Below are positions 51,881 through 60,239 of a stretch of DNA of 64,000 nt, in pieces. The notes below the pieces were generated by a model. The model was not told the origin of the DNA. It was given only the letters and a program-made list of their open reading frames with translations, and searched no databases. The DNA is taken from contig JAFXXQ010000023.1 in assembly GCA_017542145.1 (NCBI GenBank), positions 186,001 to 250,000 on the forward strand, given 5' to 3'. Source of the stretch: Bacteroidaceae bacterium. GTDB taxonomy: Bacteria; Bacteroidota; Bacteroidia; Bacteroidales; Bacteroidaceae. The position numbers and the translations under genes were made by a program. Numbering within the stretch: position 1 is the stretch's first letter; each line of letters opens with the position of its first letter.

Positions 51881-51954
51881 CGCCCGCTTTTGAAAAAGAA
51901 CCCAAATAGTCGATAAAAAACAGTAACAATAAACAGAAAAACAGTTCATACTGA

Positions 51955-52545
51955 ATGAAAGGTGACAACCAAAAAGACCAGTACCGTATCAACGAGCAGA
52001 TACGTTCGAGGGAAGTGAGAATCGTAGGCGAAGGCATCGAATCGCGTGTCGTCCCTCTGGAGATAGCCCTGCGCATCGCTGAAGGACGCGACGAGGACGT
52101 CGTTGAAATCAGCCCTACGGCCAATCCCCCTGTTTGTCGCATTATCGACTATTCGAAGTTCCTTTATCAGCAGAAGAAGAAAGCTAAGGAGCAGAAAGCC
52201 AAACAGACGCGCATCGATGTAAAGGAAATCCGCTTCGGCCCTCAGACAGACGATCACGACTACAATTTTAAGCTCAAGCACGCCAAGGGCTTCCTTCAGG
52301 ATGGCGACAAGGTGAAAGCTTATGTGTTTTTCCGTGGGCGTTCTATATTATATAAGGAACAAGGCGAAACCCTTCTCATGCGTTTCGCTCAGGATTTGGA
52401 CGAGTTCGGCTCCGTCAGCCAGATGCCCATCCTTGAAGGCAAGCGCATGACGATGTTCATCAGCCCCAAGAAAGGCGCAGGCAAGAAACCTGCCCCTGCT
52501 TCCAAGCCGGTTAAAAATGAAAGTGAAGAAGAGAAGCAGCAGTAG
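51955..52545 (+). CDS. infC: Translation initiation factor IF-3
   Basis: Binds the 30S subunit and checks initiator tRNA and start codon. The 196-residue product has the N-domain ([18 protein letters not shown]), the linker helix ([16 protein letters not shown]) and the C-domain ([20 protein letters not shown]). A Lys-rich, acidic tail of about 25 residues follows the usual end. The start is an ordinary ATG; the rare AUU start used for autoregulation in E. coli is not seen. Confidence 0.97.
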   Translation: MKGDNQKDQYRINEQIRSREVRIVGEGIESRVVPLEIALRIAEGRDEDVVEISPTANPPVCRIIDYSKFLYQQKKKAKEQKAKQTRIDVKEIRFGPQTDDHDYNFKLKHAKGFLQDGDKVKAYVFFRGRSILYKEQGETLLMRFAQDLDEFGSVSQMPILEGKRMTMFISPKKGAGKKPAPASKPVKNESEEEKQQ

Positions 52546-52630
52546 AATCATCAATTAGAAAGAAACGGCGCCTGCGCCTCTGGTATAGTGCGTTGGAGCC
52601 ATTAATAATAACCAATTAATAATTAAAAAC

Positions 52631-52828
52631 ATGCCAAAAGTAAAGACGAACTCCGGTTCTAAAAAAAGATTCGCTCTTACCGGAACGGGTAAAATCAAGC
52701 GTAAACACGCTTACCACAGTCACATTCTGACCAAGAAGTCAAAGAAGCGCAAACGTAACCTCGACAAGTTTGCCATTCTTGAGAAGGCTAATCGCACTCA
52801 GGTGCGCGAGCTTCTGGCCATGAAGTAA
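52631..52828 (+). CDS. rpmI: Ribosomal protein bL35
   Basis: 65-residue basic large-subunit protein with the typical start [20 protein letters not shown] and the [20 protein letters not shown] core. It lies between infC and rplT in the conserved operon. Confidence 0.98.
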   Translation: MPKVKTNSGSKKRFALTGTGKIKRKHAYHSHILTKKSKKRKRNLDKFAILEKANRTQVRELLAMK

Positions 52829-52945
52829 TCAACGTAGTAAACCCAAAAAACGAGAGATTTTACCAAAAAAGTTATTCATCGAACTGTCAGCTCATCCAAA
52901 AGAGACCTTAACCGGCGCTGACATTCACAAAAAAGTTACAAAACT

Positions 52946-53296
52946 ATGCCAAGATCAGTAAATCATGTTGCTTCAAGAGCAAAGAGAAAGAAAATTTTGG
53001 GCCTGACCAGAGGTTACTTTGGTGCCCGTCGCAACGTTTGGACCGTCGCCAAGAACACCTGGGAGAAGGGTCTTACCTACGCTTACCGTGATCGTAAGAA
53101 CAAGAAACGCAACTTCCGTGCCCTGTGGATTCAGCGTATCAACGCTGCTGCCCGCATGGAGGGTTTGTCGTACTCACAGCTGATGGGCCTGCTCCACAAG
53201 GCCGGCATCGAGATCAACCGCAAGGTGCTTGCCGACCTCGCTATGAACAGTCCTGAAGCCTTCAAGGCTATCGTCGAGAAAGCTAAGCAGGCCTAA
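52946..53296 (+). CDS. rplT: Ribosomal protein bL20
   Basis: 116-residue protein needed early in 50S assembly. It has the standard start [20 protein letters not shown], the [16 protein letters not shown] helix and the C-terminal [20 protein letters not shown]. It is the last gene of the run; a strong hairpin terminator follows 44 bp later. The 117-bp gap after rpmI could carry an L20 autoregulatory structure, but none was resolved. Confidence 0.98.
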   Translation: MPRSVNHVASRAKRKKILGLTRGYFGARRNVWTVAKNTWEKGLTYAYRDRKNKKRNFRALWIQRINAAARMEGLSYSQLMGLLHKAGIEINRKVLADLAMNSPEAFKAIVEKAKQA

Positions 53297-53340
53297 ACGC
53301 TCGGTTTGTCTTTTTGCGTTCCAAGCGCAACACGAAAAAA

Positions 53341-53378
53341 AGAGAGACGCCCACTCCTCTGAGTGCGGGCGTCTCTCT
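53341..53378 (+). terminator. Terminator of infC-rpmI-rplT
   Basis: AGAGAGACGCCC (53341-53352) pairs with GGGCGTCTCTCT (53367-53378) around an inner ACTC/GAGT hairpin; A-rich 5' flank and TTGTCTT 3' flank. Confidence 0.85.
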
Positions 53379-53463
53379 CTTGTCTTAACTGCCAGTTTCT
53401 TCAGATTATTCAGAAAACTTAGAATTTCCAGGCTTTTTGCTGGATCACTTGGCTTCTAGGCTT

Positions 53464-54573
53464 TCAGACCACCATCTCCTCTATTTCGTTGCGGTGTTCA
53501 AAGAGGGTGCATCCTCCTGTATGCTCCCAACCCAGGACACGGGCAGCACGGATTTTGCGGAAGAGGGGCGACTGCAAAGCTTGGCGCACACCCATTTGGG
53601 AAACATTGCTGTCGCTGAAAGGAGAAAAGGGGCACGGCTCGGCCGAACCATCGGGGCTGATGTGGAAAAAACCGCGTCCCGAAGCCAGACAGCCGCCAAG
53701 CGCCTTCTCGTCGCCAGGGAAAGAGAGAAAGATGATGCTGTCTGCATACTCACCCCGGCGTTGTTCGAGCAGATGCTCCATCTCGGCCATGTGTTCGTCA
53801 CGGAAGGCCAGTTGCTCGGTGCCTGGTTCGGTGGGGACGTACTCCACAAAGAAGACAATCTTGCAGCCATAGTCGCGCAAGGTGTTGATGAATTCGGGCG
53901 AGGTGACGAGGCGATAGTTCTCCGTGGTGACTGTGATGCTGGTACCAAAGAAGAGATCCTCTTTGCGCAGCATCTCCATTGACTGCATAGCACGTCGGAA
54001 GACTCCCTGTCCGCGTCGTTCGTCGGTGCCGATAGCTGTACCCTCAATACTGATGACGGGAACCATGTTAAGGTGTTGGCTCAGAAACGCCATGTATGTG
54101 GGGCCGATAAGCGTGCCGTTAGTGAAGATGGGGAAAATCATGTCTTTCACTTCGGCTACGGCCTCAAGAATGTCACGTCGCATCATCGGTTCGCCACCTG
54201 CCAGCAGCGAAAAGTTAATGCCCAACGTAGCGGCTTCAGCAAAAATGTCGTGCCACTGCGCAGGGGTGAGGGTTTCCTTTTGGGCATCATCTTTGTCAGA
54301 AGCAATGCCGTTGGAGCGAGCATAGCAGCCGCGGCAGTGCAGGTTGCAGGTCGTGGAGATACTACTGATAAGGAAGGGTGGAACCTCTAGTCCCTCCGTT
54401 TCCAGCAGTTTCTTGCGGCGTTTCTCAGACTTTTGGAATGTTTGTTGCATGCGGTATGCAAACTTGGCTTCGCGCGGATTCGAAAGCACGTTCTTGTAGG
54501 CACGTGTCATAATTCGACGGATGCTGTCGCTCATATAGGCTGCCAGGTCTGGCACAGCTTGTCCTGTATGCAT
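53464..54573 (-). CDS. Radical SAM protein with SPASM-like C-terminus
   Basis: Radical S-adenosylmethionine enzyme of unknown substrate. The 369-residue product has the cluster motif CNLHCRGC (near residue 81), the SAM-contact stretch LLAGGEPMMRRDIL (near 123) and strand/loop IFTNGTLIG. Additional Cys in the last 90 residues (GGCLASGRG, SAEPCPFSPF, GGCTLFEH) fit an auxiliary cluster of the SPASM/twitch type. The N-terminal 60 residues are an unusual basic helical extension. It is followed by the flavodoxin-like gene upstream on the same strand (42-bp gap), a plausible electron donor. The motif is not the CxxxCxYC form of sulfatase-maturing enzymes. Confidence 0.85.
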   Translation of the reverse strand: MHTGQAVPDLAAYMSDSIRRIMTRAYKNVLSNPREAKFAYRMQQTFQKSEKRRKKLLETEGLEVPPFLISSISTTCNLHCRGCYARSNGIASDKDDAQKETLTPAQWHDIFAEAATLGINFSLLAGGEPMMRRDILEAVAEVKDMIFPIFTNGTLIGPTYMAFLSQHLNMVPVISIEGTAIGTDERRGQGVFRRAMQSMEMLRKEDLFFGTSITVTTENYRLVTSPEFINTLRDYGCKIVFFVEYVPTEPGTEQLAFRDEHMAEMEHLLEQRRGEYADSIIFLSFPGDEKALGGCLASGRGFFHISPDGSAEPCPFSPFSDSNVSQMGVRQALQSPLFRKIRAARVLGWEHTGGCTLFEHRNEIEEMVV

Positions 54574-54615
54574 ATCTCCTTTACTATTGTCTGAACTCTT
54601 AAACTCTTGAAATCC

Positions 54616-55239
54616 TTACCGGATGAAATGCATGGGTGCCCAGGGCTCGCGCTCAGGATAGTCGGGCTGTCCGTCGGCATGGATTTTTTTCAGCAGCCAT
54701 GCCATGTTGTTGGCCAAGGTGCGCATGGTCTGCATGCCTTCGTCGTCAAGCATTGCCTGCCCTTCCTCGCGTCCATAGACGATGTTCCAATACTGCGAAG
54801 TCACTATGGGCATATTCATCATCTGAAAAGGCATATTCAGTGTCTGGAGCGCCGCTGTGGCTCCTCCCCGGCGGCACACGCATACCGCTGCGGCAGGCTT
54901 GTTCTGCACCTTGGTGCCAGCCGAGTAGAATAGTCGCTGCATAAGCGACAGCACCGAGCCGTTGGGCTGTCCGTAATAGACCGGCGAGCCGATAATGAGC
55001 CCGTCGGCATCGTCTAGCTTTTTGCCGATATGGTTGCAGACATCGTCGTCGAAGACGCAGCGGCCAAGCTCCTTCATTTTGCATTGGTTACAAGCAACAC
55101 AGCCCCTGACGGGCTTTACACCTATCTGCACAATCTCTGCCTGAATGCCCTGCTTCTCCAGTACGCTGGCAGCCTCGCTCAGCGCTACAAAGGTGTTTCC
55201 CTGCTTGCGAGGGCTTCCATTAATCAATAGAACTTTCAT
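54616..55239 (-). CDS. Flavodoxin-fold NAD(P)H-dependent oxidoreductase
   Basis: FMN-binding reductase of the NADPH-dependent FMN reductase/iron-sulfur flavoprotein group, 207 residues from ATG 55239. The phosphate-binding loop is INGSPRKQGNT (near residue 6). GCVACNQCKMKELGRC gives four closely spaced Cys (near 47-60), as in Isf-like proteins that may bind a [4Fe-4S] cluster. SPVYYGQPNG is the isoalloxazine loop. It is cytoplasmic and first in a two-gene run with the radical SAM protein, which it may supply with electrons (inference). Confidence 0.85.
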   Translation of the reverse strand: MKVLLINGSPRKQGNTFVALSEAASVLEKQGIQAEIVQIGVKPVRGCVACNQCKMKELGRCVFDDDVCNHIGKKLDDADGLIIGSPVYYGQPNGSVLSLMQRLFYSAGTKVQNKPAAAVCVCRRGGATAALQTLNMPFQMMNMPIVTSQYWNIVYGREEGQAMLDDEGMQTMRTLANNMAWLLKKIHADGQPDYPEREPWAPMHFIR

Positions 55240-55271
55240 ATAAAGATAATTTTGTGTCTGTTTTCTGTCGG

Positions 55272-55279
55272 CAAAAGTA
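55272..55279 (-). promoter_or_regulatory. -7 element of the flavodoxin-radical SAM pair
   Basis: The minus strand reads TACTTTTG, 33 bp upstream of the ATG at 55239. Confidence 0.55.
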
Positions 55280-55364
55280 ATCAATTCGGCTGTGTTTTTC
55301 CCCCTTGTGCGGCTTAAACAATGTTAAATGCCTTGTTGCAGTCGTTTCGATAGGGAAAAACGGT

Positions 55365-55372
55365 TATATTTG
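55365..55372 (+). promoter_or_regulatory. -7 element of the sulfatase gene
   Basis: TATATTTG lies 30 bp upstream of the ATG at 55403. Confidence 0.55.
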
Positions 55373-55402
55373 CAGTCCCTAAAAGATTATTTTGCAGTAC
55401 CC

Positions 55403-56935
55403 ATGAAAAAAGATTCCCTCAAAAGATGGTTGGAACGCGCAAATTCGTTGGCCCTTGCGGCAGCCCTTCCCGCTGCATGTGTTTCTGCCGCCATGGCACA
55501 GCAGCGGCCAAACATCCTCTACATCATGTGCGACGACATGGGTTATGGCGACCTCTCTTGCTATGGGCAGCAACACTTCCAGACGCCGAATATCGACCGT
55601 CTTGCCTCGCAAGGTATGCGCATGACGTCGGCTTACGCGGGAAGTCCCGTTTCGGCTCCTTCGCGTGCCTGTTTTATGACGGGGCAGCACTCGGGGCATA
55701 CTTACGTGCGCGGCAATCGCGAGCATTGGGCAGGGCGTGTGGAATATGGGCGGAATGTTGATTATGCTGTCGTTGGTCAGGAGCCTTACGATACGGCACA
55801 CGTCATTCTGCCCGAACTGATGAAGGCAGCGGGCTATACCACAGCACTATTCGGCAAATGGGCTGGTGGTTACGAGGGAAGCGTCTCAACGCCCGACAAA
55901 AGGGGCATCGATGAGTTTTACGGCTACATTTGTCAATTTCAGGCGCATCTCTACTTCCCCAATTTCCTCAATCGCTATAGTCGTGCAGCAGGCGACACCG
56001 CTGTCGTGCGTGAGGTGTTGGAGCAGAATGTTCTTCATGACATGTATGGCGACGACTACATCAATCGTAGCGAGTACTCTGCCGACCTCATCCATCGCCG
56101 CGCCCTTGAATGGTTGGCCAGGCAAGAGGAGGGGCAACCCTTCTTTGGCATCTTCACCTACACGCTCCCTCATGCTGAGCTTCGCCAGCCAGACGACTCG
56201 CTGTTACAGCGTTTTCGCGGGCAACTTCTTCCTGAACGGACATACCGAGGCGACAAAGGTTCGCGTTACAATCCCACGCCTGAGGCTCACGCTCAGTTTG
56301 CGGCAATGATAGCAAGACTCGATGCGCAGGTGGGAGAAATTATGCAACTTTTAGAGAAGCGAAGTTTGGCTGACAATACCGTCCTCATCTTCACTAGTGA
56401 CAACGGGCCGCATGAGGAAGGTGGGGCTGATCCCGGCTATTTCAATCACGATGGCAAGTTTCGCGGCCTCAAGCGTAGCACTCACGAAGGCGGCATCCGC
56501 ATCCCTTTTATCGTTCGTTGGCCCAATCACGTGGCTGCAGGTAGCGAGAGTGATTTCCCTTTTGCATTCTATGACTTGCTTCCCACCTTCTGCGATATGG
56601 CGAGTAGGGCAGACCTCTATGAACCCTCCGATAGTGACGATGCAGAGTTCGACGGCATTTCCATCCTTCCGACGCTGACGGGCATAGGATATCAGCGCCT
56701 TCATGACCACCTCTATTGGGAGTTCCACGAAACGGACATGCTGGCTGTTCGTCGTGGTGAATGGAAACTTGTTGTCCGCTCCGGACATCCCTCGCTTTAC
56801 CATTTGGGCGTTGACCCTCATGAGGACAACGATCTCTCTTCCTGCCGTCCCGATGTCGTGCGCCATTTAGTGTCAAAGATTCATGAGGACCATATCGAAA
56901 GCCCCCTCTTTCCCGTCACCCTTCCTGTTTTCTAA
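55403..56935 (+). CDS. Secreted S1-family sulfatase, serine type
   Basis: Hydrolyses sulfate esters, probably on sulfated glycans, in the periplasm. The 510-residue product starts at ATG 55403 with a signal region (ANSLALAAALPAACVSAAMA). The metal site is MCDDMGYGD (near residue 45). The formylglycine precursor lies in SPVSAPSRACFMTGQ, i.e. Ser-x-Pro-Ser-Arg, so it is a serine-type sulfatase needing an anaerobic radical SAM maturase. FTSDNGPHEEGG and the C-terminal WKLVVRSGHPSLYHL are further family motifs. No maturase of the usual type is in the window. Confidence 0.94.
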   Translation: MKKDSLKRWLERANSLALAAALPAACVSAAMAQQRPNILYIMCDDMGYGDLSCYGQQHFQTPNIDRLASQGMRMTSAYAGSPVSAPSRACFMTGQHSGHTYVRGNREHWAGRVEYGRNVDYAVVGQEPYDTAHVILPELMKAAGYTTALFGKWAGGYEGSVSTPDKRGIDEFYGYICQFQAHLYFPNFLNRYSRAAGDTAVVREVLEQNVLHDMYGDDYINRSEYSADLIHRRALEWLARQEEGQPFFGIFTYTLPHAELRQPDDSLLQRFRGQLLPERTYRGDKGSRYNPTPEAHAQFAAMIARLDAQVGEIMQLLEKRSLADNTVLIFTSDNGPHEEGGADPGYFNHDGKFRGLKRSTHEGGIRIPFIVRWPNHVAAGSESDFPFAFYDLLPTFCDMASRADLYEPSDSDDAEFDGISILPTLTGIGYQRLHDHLYWEFHETDMLAVRRGEWKLVVRSGHPSLYHLGVDPHEDNDLSSCRPDVVRHLVSKIHEDHIESPLFPVTLPVF

Positions 56936-56978
56936 TGTTAAAAACAACAGTTGCTGTACCATGAACGGAAAAATATGG

Positions 56979-56986
56979 TATATTTG
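56979..56986 (+). promoter_or_regulatory. -7 element of the transhydrogenase operon
   Basis: TATATTTG lies 41 bp upstream of the first transhydrogenase gene. Confidence 0.55.
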
Positions 56987-57027
56987 CAAGTAAAAATCTA
57001 TACTACGTATTTAACTGACAGAAAAAC

Positions 57028-58185
57028 ATGATTATTGGTATTCCCAAAGAGATTATGCACGATGAAGCTCGTGTAGCTGCTACGCCCGAAACAGTGGGCA
57101 AGTTTGTAAACGATGGCTTTGACATTCTTGTGGAGCGAAGTGCTGGCAACGGCGCCCTCTATCACGATGAGGATTACATTAAGGCAGGGGCTCTGATTAT
57201 AGATGACCCGCAGGAAATCTACGATCGTGCTGAAATTATTCTGAAAGTGAAAGAGCCGCTGTTCAATGAACAGAAAGACATGCATGAAGTAGAGATGATG
57301 CACAAGGGTCAGTATCTCATTACGTTTATTCATCCGGCATCGCCAGTGAATCACGAGATGGTGAAGCAACTGACGGCGCGGGGTGTGACAGCTATTACGC
57401 TGGATGGTATTCCTCGCATTTCCCGTGCGCAAAATATGGACGCGCTAACATCCATGAGTACGTGCGCTGGTTATAAGGGCATCTTGATGGCTGCTAATTT
57501 GATGACAACTTTTATGCCTCAGATGTTTACCGCAGTGGGACAAATCAAACCTGCCAAAGTGATGGTCATTGGTGTAGGGGTAGCTGGTTTGCAGGCTTTG
57601 GCGACGGCTAAGCGTTTGGGTGCTATCACATACGCTGCCGATATTCGTCCGATGGCAGTTGAGAATGCTAGCTCGCTAGGAGCTAGGGTGATTGACACAA
57701 CAATCCCTGCCGATTTGGCTATGGGCGAGGGTGGCTATGCGAGACGTCTGCCCGATGACGTACTTGTTCATGAGCAGGAAGCGTTGCGAGAAACCATCCA
57801 GGATATGGACATCGTGTTCTGCTCGGCTCTCATACCTGGCAAAATCGCTCCAATAATTATCACCGAAGATATGGTGAAGGGTATGAAGAAAGGCTCAGTC
57901 ATTGTTGACATCTCCATTGACCAAGGAGGCAACTGCGCCCTTACTCCGAAGGGAGATATTGAGAAGAAATATGGTGTAACCCTGATAGGGGTGAAGAATA
58001 TTCCAGGCCTGCTGCCAACCAGCTCAACTTGGATGTTTGCGAATAACGTCTATAATCTGGTGAAATACCTTGTGAGGGAAGGCCGTGTCCAACTCGATCG
58101 CTCAGATGAGATCGTTCAGAAGTCACTCGTCTGCATTGACGGACAGCTCGTCCATGCTGGTGCAAGAGAAGCCATGGGTAGATGA
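57028..58185 (+). CDS. pntAA: NAD(P) transhydrogenase subunit alpha, part 1 (NAD-binding)
   Basis: Soluble domain I of proton-translocating transhydrogenase, which transfers hydride from NADH to NADP+. The 385-residue product starts MIIGIPKEIMHDEARVAATP as in the alanine dehydrogenase/PntA fold. The NAD site is VMVIGVGVAGLQALATAKR (near residue 178), and RAQNMDALTSMSTCAGYKG is the RQD-loop region. The family is split into three genes here; its stop overlaps the next start as ATGA. Confidence 0.95.
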   Translation: MIIGIPKEIMHDEARVAATPETVGKFVNDGFDILVERSAGNGALYHDEDYIKAGALIIDDPQEIYDRAEIILKVKEPLFNEQKDMHEVEMMHKGQYLITFIHPASPVNHEMVKQLTARGVTAITLDGIPRISRAQNMDALTSMSTCAGYKGILMAANLMTTFMPQMFTAVGQIKPAKVMVIGVGVAGLQALATAKRLGAITYAADIRPMAVENASSLGARVIDTTIPADLAMGEGGYARRLPDDVLVHEQEALRETIQDMDIVFCSALIPGKIAPIIITEDMVKGMKKGSVIVDISIDQGGNCALTPKGDIEKKYGVTLIGVKNIPGLLPTSSTWMFANNVYNLVKYLVREGRVQLDRSDEIVQKSLVCIDGQLVHAGAREAMGR

Positions 58186-58478
58186 TTCATCCTCTGATTC
58201 TTGTTGCTGTTTTTGTCGTATGCGCGGTGCTCGGCTATTTCATTATACGGAATGTACCGAGCCTGCTGCATACGCCCTTGATGTCAGGCATGAATGCTTT
58301 GTCGGGGGTGACGATTGTGGGAGCTCTAAGCGCTACGGGCATTGCTTTGTTTTCTAATTGTGGATGGCTGTCGCAGGTTACTGGATGTCTGGCCATAGTT
58401 TTGGCGGCAGTCAACGTGTTTGGCGGTTTCGGCGTCACTCATCGTATGCTGATGATGTTTAAAAAGAAACGACTCTGA
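58182..58478 (+). CDS. pntAB: NAD(P) transhydrogenase subunit alpha, part 2 (membrane)
   Basis: 98-residue membrane piece of domain II with three helices: LILVAVFVVCAVLGYFII, ALSGVTIVGALSATGIALF and VTGCLAIVLAAVNVFGGFGV. The C-terminal THRMLMMFKKK is the usual end. It overlaps the previous gene by 4 bp and precedes pntB by 5 bp. Confidence 0.95.
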   Translation: MIHPLILVAVFVVCAVLGYFIIRNVPSLLHTPLMSGMNALSGVTIVGALSATGIALFSNCGWLSQVTGCLAIVLAAVNVFGGFGVTHRMLMMFKKKRL

Positions 58479-58483
58479 TTTCA

Positions 58484-59998
58484 ATGGATGTCTATCAGAT
58501 TATTATCGATGGAGTACTAGCTTTGGTCGTATTGCAAGGCATATCCATTTTGTCGCGGGTGAAAACTGCCATAGCGGGCAATTTCCTCTTGGCTGTGGCA
58601 TTATTGACAGGCATTGCCGTCACACTCGTTTTTAATAATATTCTGTCGGCTTGGACGATTTGGCCTGCCATTATCGTTGGGGCGCTGATAGGTAGCATCG
58701 TGGCACAACGAGTGAAAATGATACAAATGCCGCAAACCGTAGCCCTATTCAATGGCTTGGGTGGTGGTGCCTCGGCACTTGTCGGTTTACTCTCGGCACA
58801 GAGCATAGGCTTCAATAGTATGCAGTTGGCAGCTATCGGTGAGGGCGGTTTTGAAGATTTCGTGCGTTTTACTTCTCTGCTGGCTGTCGGTGTCGGGATG
58901 ATAACCCTTGTGGGTAGCCTTGTTGCTGCGGGTAAGCTCCATCGTATGTTGCCTCAGCAGCCGATGGTATGGTGGGGACACTCATTGTCTACGCTTTTGT
59001 TCTTATTGCTTACTATCGGTTGTGTTGTAGCCGGGCTATTTCTTGATTCCTCTCTGCTGATTGCAGGAACATTTATTTTTGCCTCCCTCTTTGGCTTATG
59101 GTTTTCCGTGAGGGTGGGAGGAGCAGATATGCCCATTACTATCTCGTTGCTGAATTCCCTTTCCGGCGTAGCGGGAGCTATTGCTGGTATGGCCATTAGC
59201 GATGTGTTCCTCGTAGCTGTTGGCGCCATTGTAGGAGCTTCAGGCTTGTTTCTCACGCGGATTATGTGCCGCGCCATGAATCGGAGTCTCGTCAGCATTC
59301 TCCTTGGGGGACGGTCATCCCGTAATACTCGGAATCTTCAGCCAACTTTAGAAAACGAACGACTAATTAAACGCGTTATGGATTTAGAGAAAAAAATACA
59401 AGAGCTTGAGGTTCTTGTCAAGAACCTTGAAGAACGTATTGCTGTGCTTACCCAGCAAGTGGACGAAGCAGAAAAAACGTGCTCATCTGAAAAAACTACA
59501 GCTGCTAATGTCCTTGCTGCGGCAAAAGATGTCATCATTGTTCCTGGTTATGGTATGGCTTTGGCTCAAGCTCAGCATCAGGTACGCCAGTTAGCTGATA
59601 AGTTGCAAAGTCTTGGCGCGCGAGTGCGCTATGCTATTCATCCTGTTGCAGGTCGCATGCCTGGTCACATGAACGTTCTGCTAGCAGAGGCTGACGTCGA
59701 TTATGACCAGCTTTATGAGATGGATGCCATTAATGATGATTTTGCTCGCTGCGATGTTGTCGTGGTAATTGGAGCTAACGACGTATTGAATCCTGCAGCC
59801 CGCAACGCCGAAGGTACGCCCATTTATGGCATGCCTGTGCTCAATGTCGATGCCGCTCCTGAAATTGTCATTTGCAATCGTGATCTCAAACCGGGCTATG
59901 CTGGTGTAAAAAACCCTCTCTACACCCGTACAAAGGGCATCTATCTGGAGCTTGGCGATGCCAAGGAGACACTCCAGCGTCTTATGGCAAAGTTGTAG
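58484..59998 (+). CDS. pntB: NAD(P) transhydrogenase subunit beta with coiled-coil insert
   Basis: Domain II membrane part (about nine helices, residues 1-270) plus NADP-binding domain III (about 340-504), which begins VIIVPGYGMALAQAQHQV and has HPVAGRMPGHMNVLLAEADV and VVVIGANDVLNPAA. At 504 residues it is about 40 longer than E. coli PntB (462). The excess is a heptad-rich stretch at about 285-335 (KRVMDLEKKIQELEVLVKNL, then EERIAVLTQQVDEAE) between the membrane and NADP domains, predicted to be a coiled coil. Promoter and gene order make it the end of a pntAA-pntAB-pntB operon. Confidence 0.95.
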   Translation: MDVYQIIIDGVLALVVLQGISILSRVKTAIAGNFLLAVALLTGIAVTLVFNNILSAWTIWPAIIVGALIGSIVAQRVKMIQMPQTVALFNGLGGGASALVGLLSAQSIGFNSMQLAAIGEGGFEDFVRFTSLLAVGVGMITLVGSLVAAGKLHRMLPQQPMVWWGHSLSTLLFLLLTIGCVVAGLFLDSSLLIAGTFIFASLFGLWFSVRVGGADMPITISLLNSLSGVAGAIAGMAISDVFLVAVGAIVGASGLFLTRIMCRAMNRSLVSILLGGRSSRNTRNLQPTLENERLIKRVMDLEKKIQELEVLVKNLEERIAVLTQQVDEAEKTCSSEKTTAANVLAAAKDVIIVPGYGMALAQAQHQVRQLADKLQSLGARVRYAIHPVAGRMPGHMNVLLAEADVDYDQLYEMDAINDDFARCDVVVVIGANDVLNPAARNAEGTPIYGMPVLNVDAAPEIVICNRDLKPGYAGVKNPLYTRTKGIYLELGDAKETLQRLMAKL

Positions 59999-60013
59999 CT
60001 TTACGTCTTGGTA

Positions 60014-60097
60014 ATTTGCCTGCGCTACGGATTTATTTGCCTGCTCTGGGAATTTATTCGCCTGCGTTGTGAAATTATTCGCCTGCGCTGGGAATTG
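60014..60097. repeat. 21-bp-period array, locus 7
   Basis: Four contiguous units begin at 60014, 60035, 60056 and 60077, exactly 21 bp each (ATTTGCCTGCGCT, ATTTGCCTGCTCT, ATTCGCCTGCGTT, ATTCGCCTGCGCT plus an A/T-rich remainder). It starts 16 bp after the pntB stop. Confidence 0.92.
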
Positions 60098-60164
60098 AAG
60101 GTTTTTTCTGCCGTTTGTTTTGGATAAACTGCGGCTTGGAAATTAAAAATAAATACAAATTTAT

Positions 60165-60195
60165 TTTGTATTTCCCTCGTCTTGCACTATCTTTG
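60165..60195 (+). promoter_or_regulatory. Promoter of the methylmalonyl-CoA operon
   Basis: TTTG (60165-60168), 19 bp, TATCTTTG (60188-60195), with CTTGCAC directly before the -7 box; 45 bp upstream of the epimerase ATG. Confidence 0.75.
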
Positions 60196-60239
60196 TCGAA
60201 CTTTTCAAAAACCATTGTTTTAACTTAATAAATTGCATC

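Noticed and set aside
53464..54573. Radical SAM protein as the maturase of the nearby sulfatase
   Set aside because: Its cluster motif is CNLHCRGC, not the CxxxCxYC form with the SPASM layout of known sulfatase maturases, and it lies on the opposite strand in a different unit.
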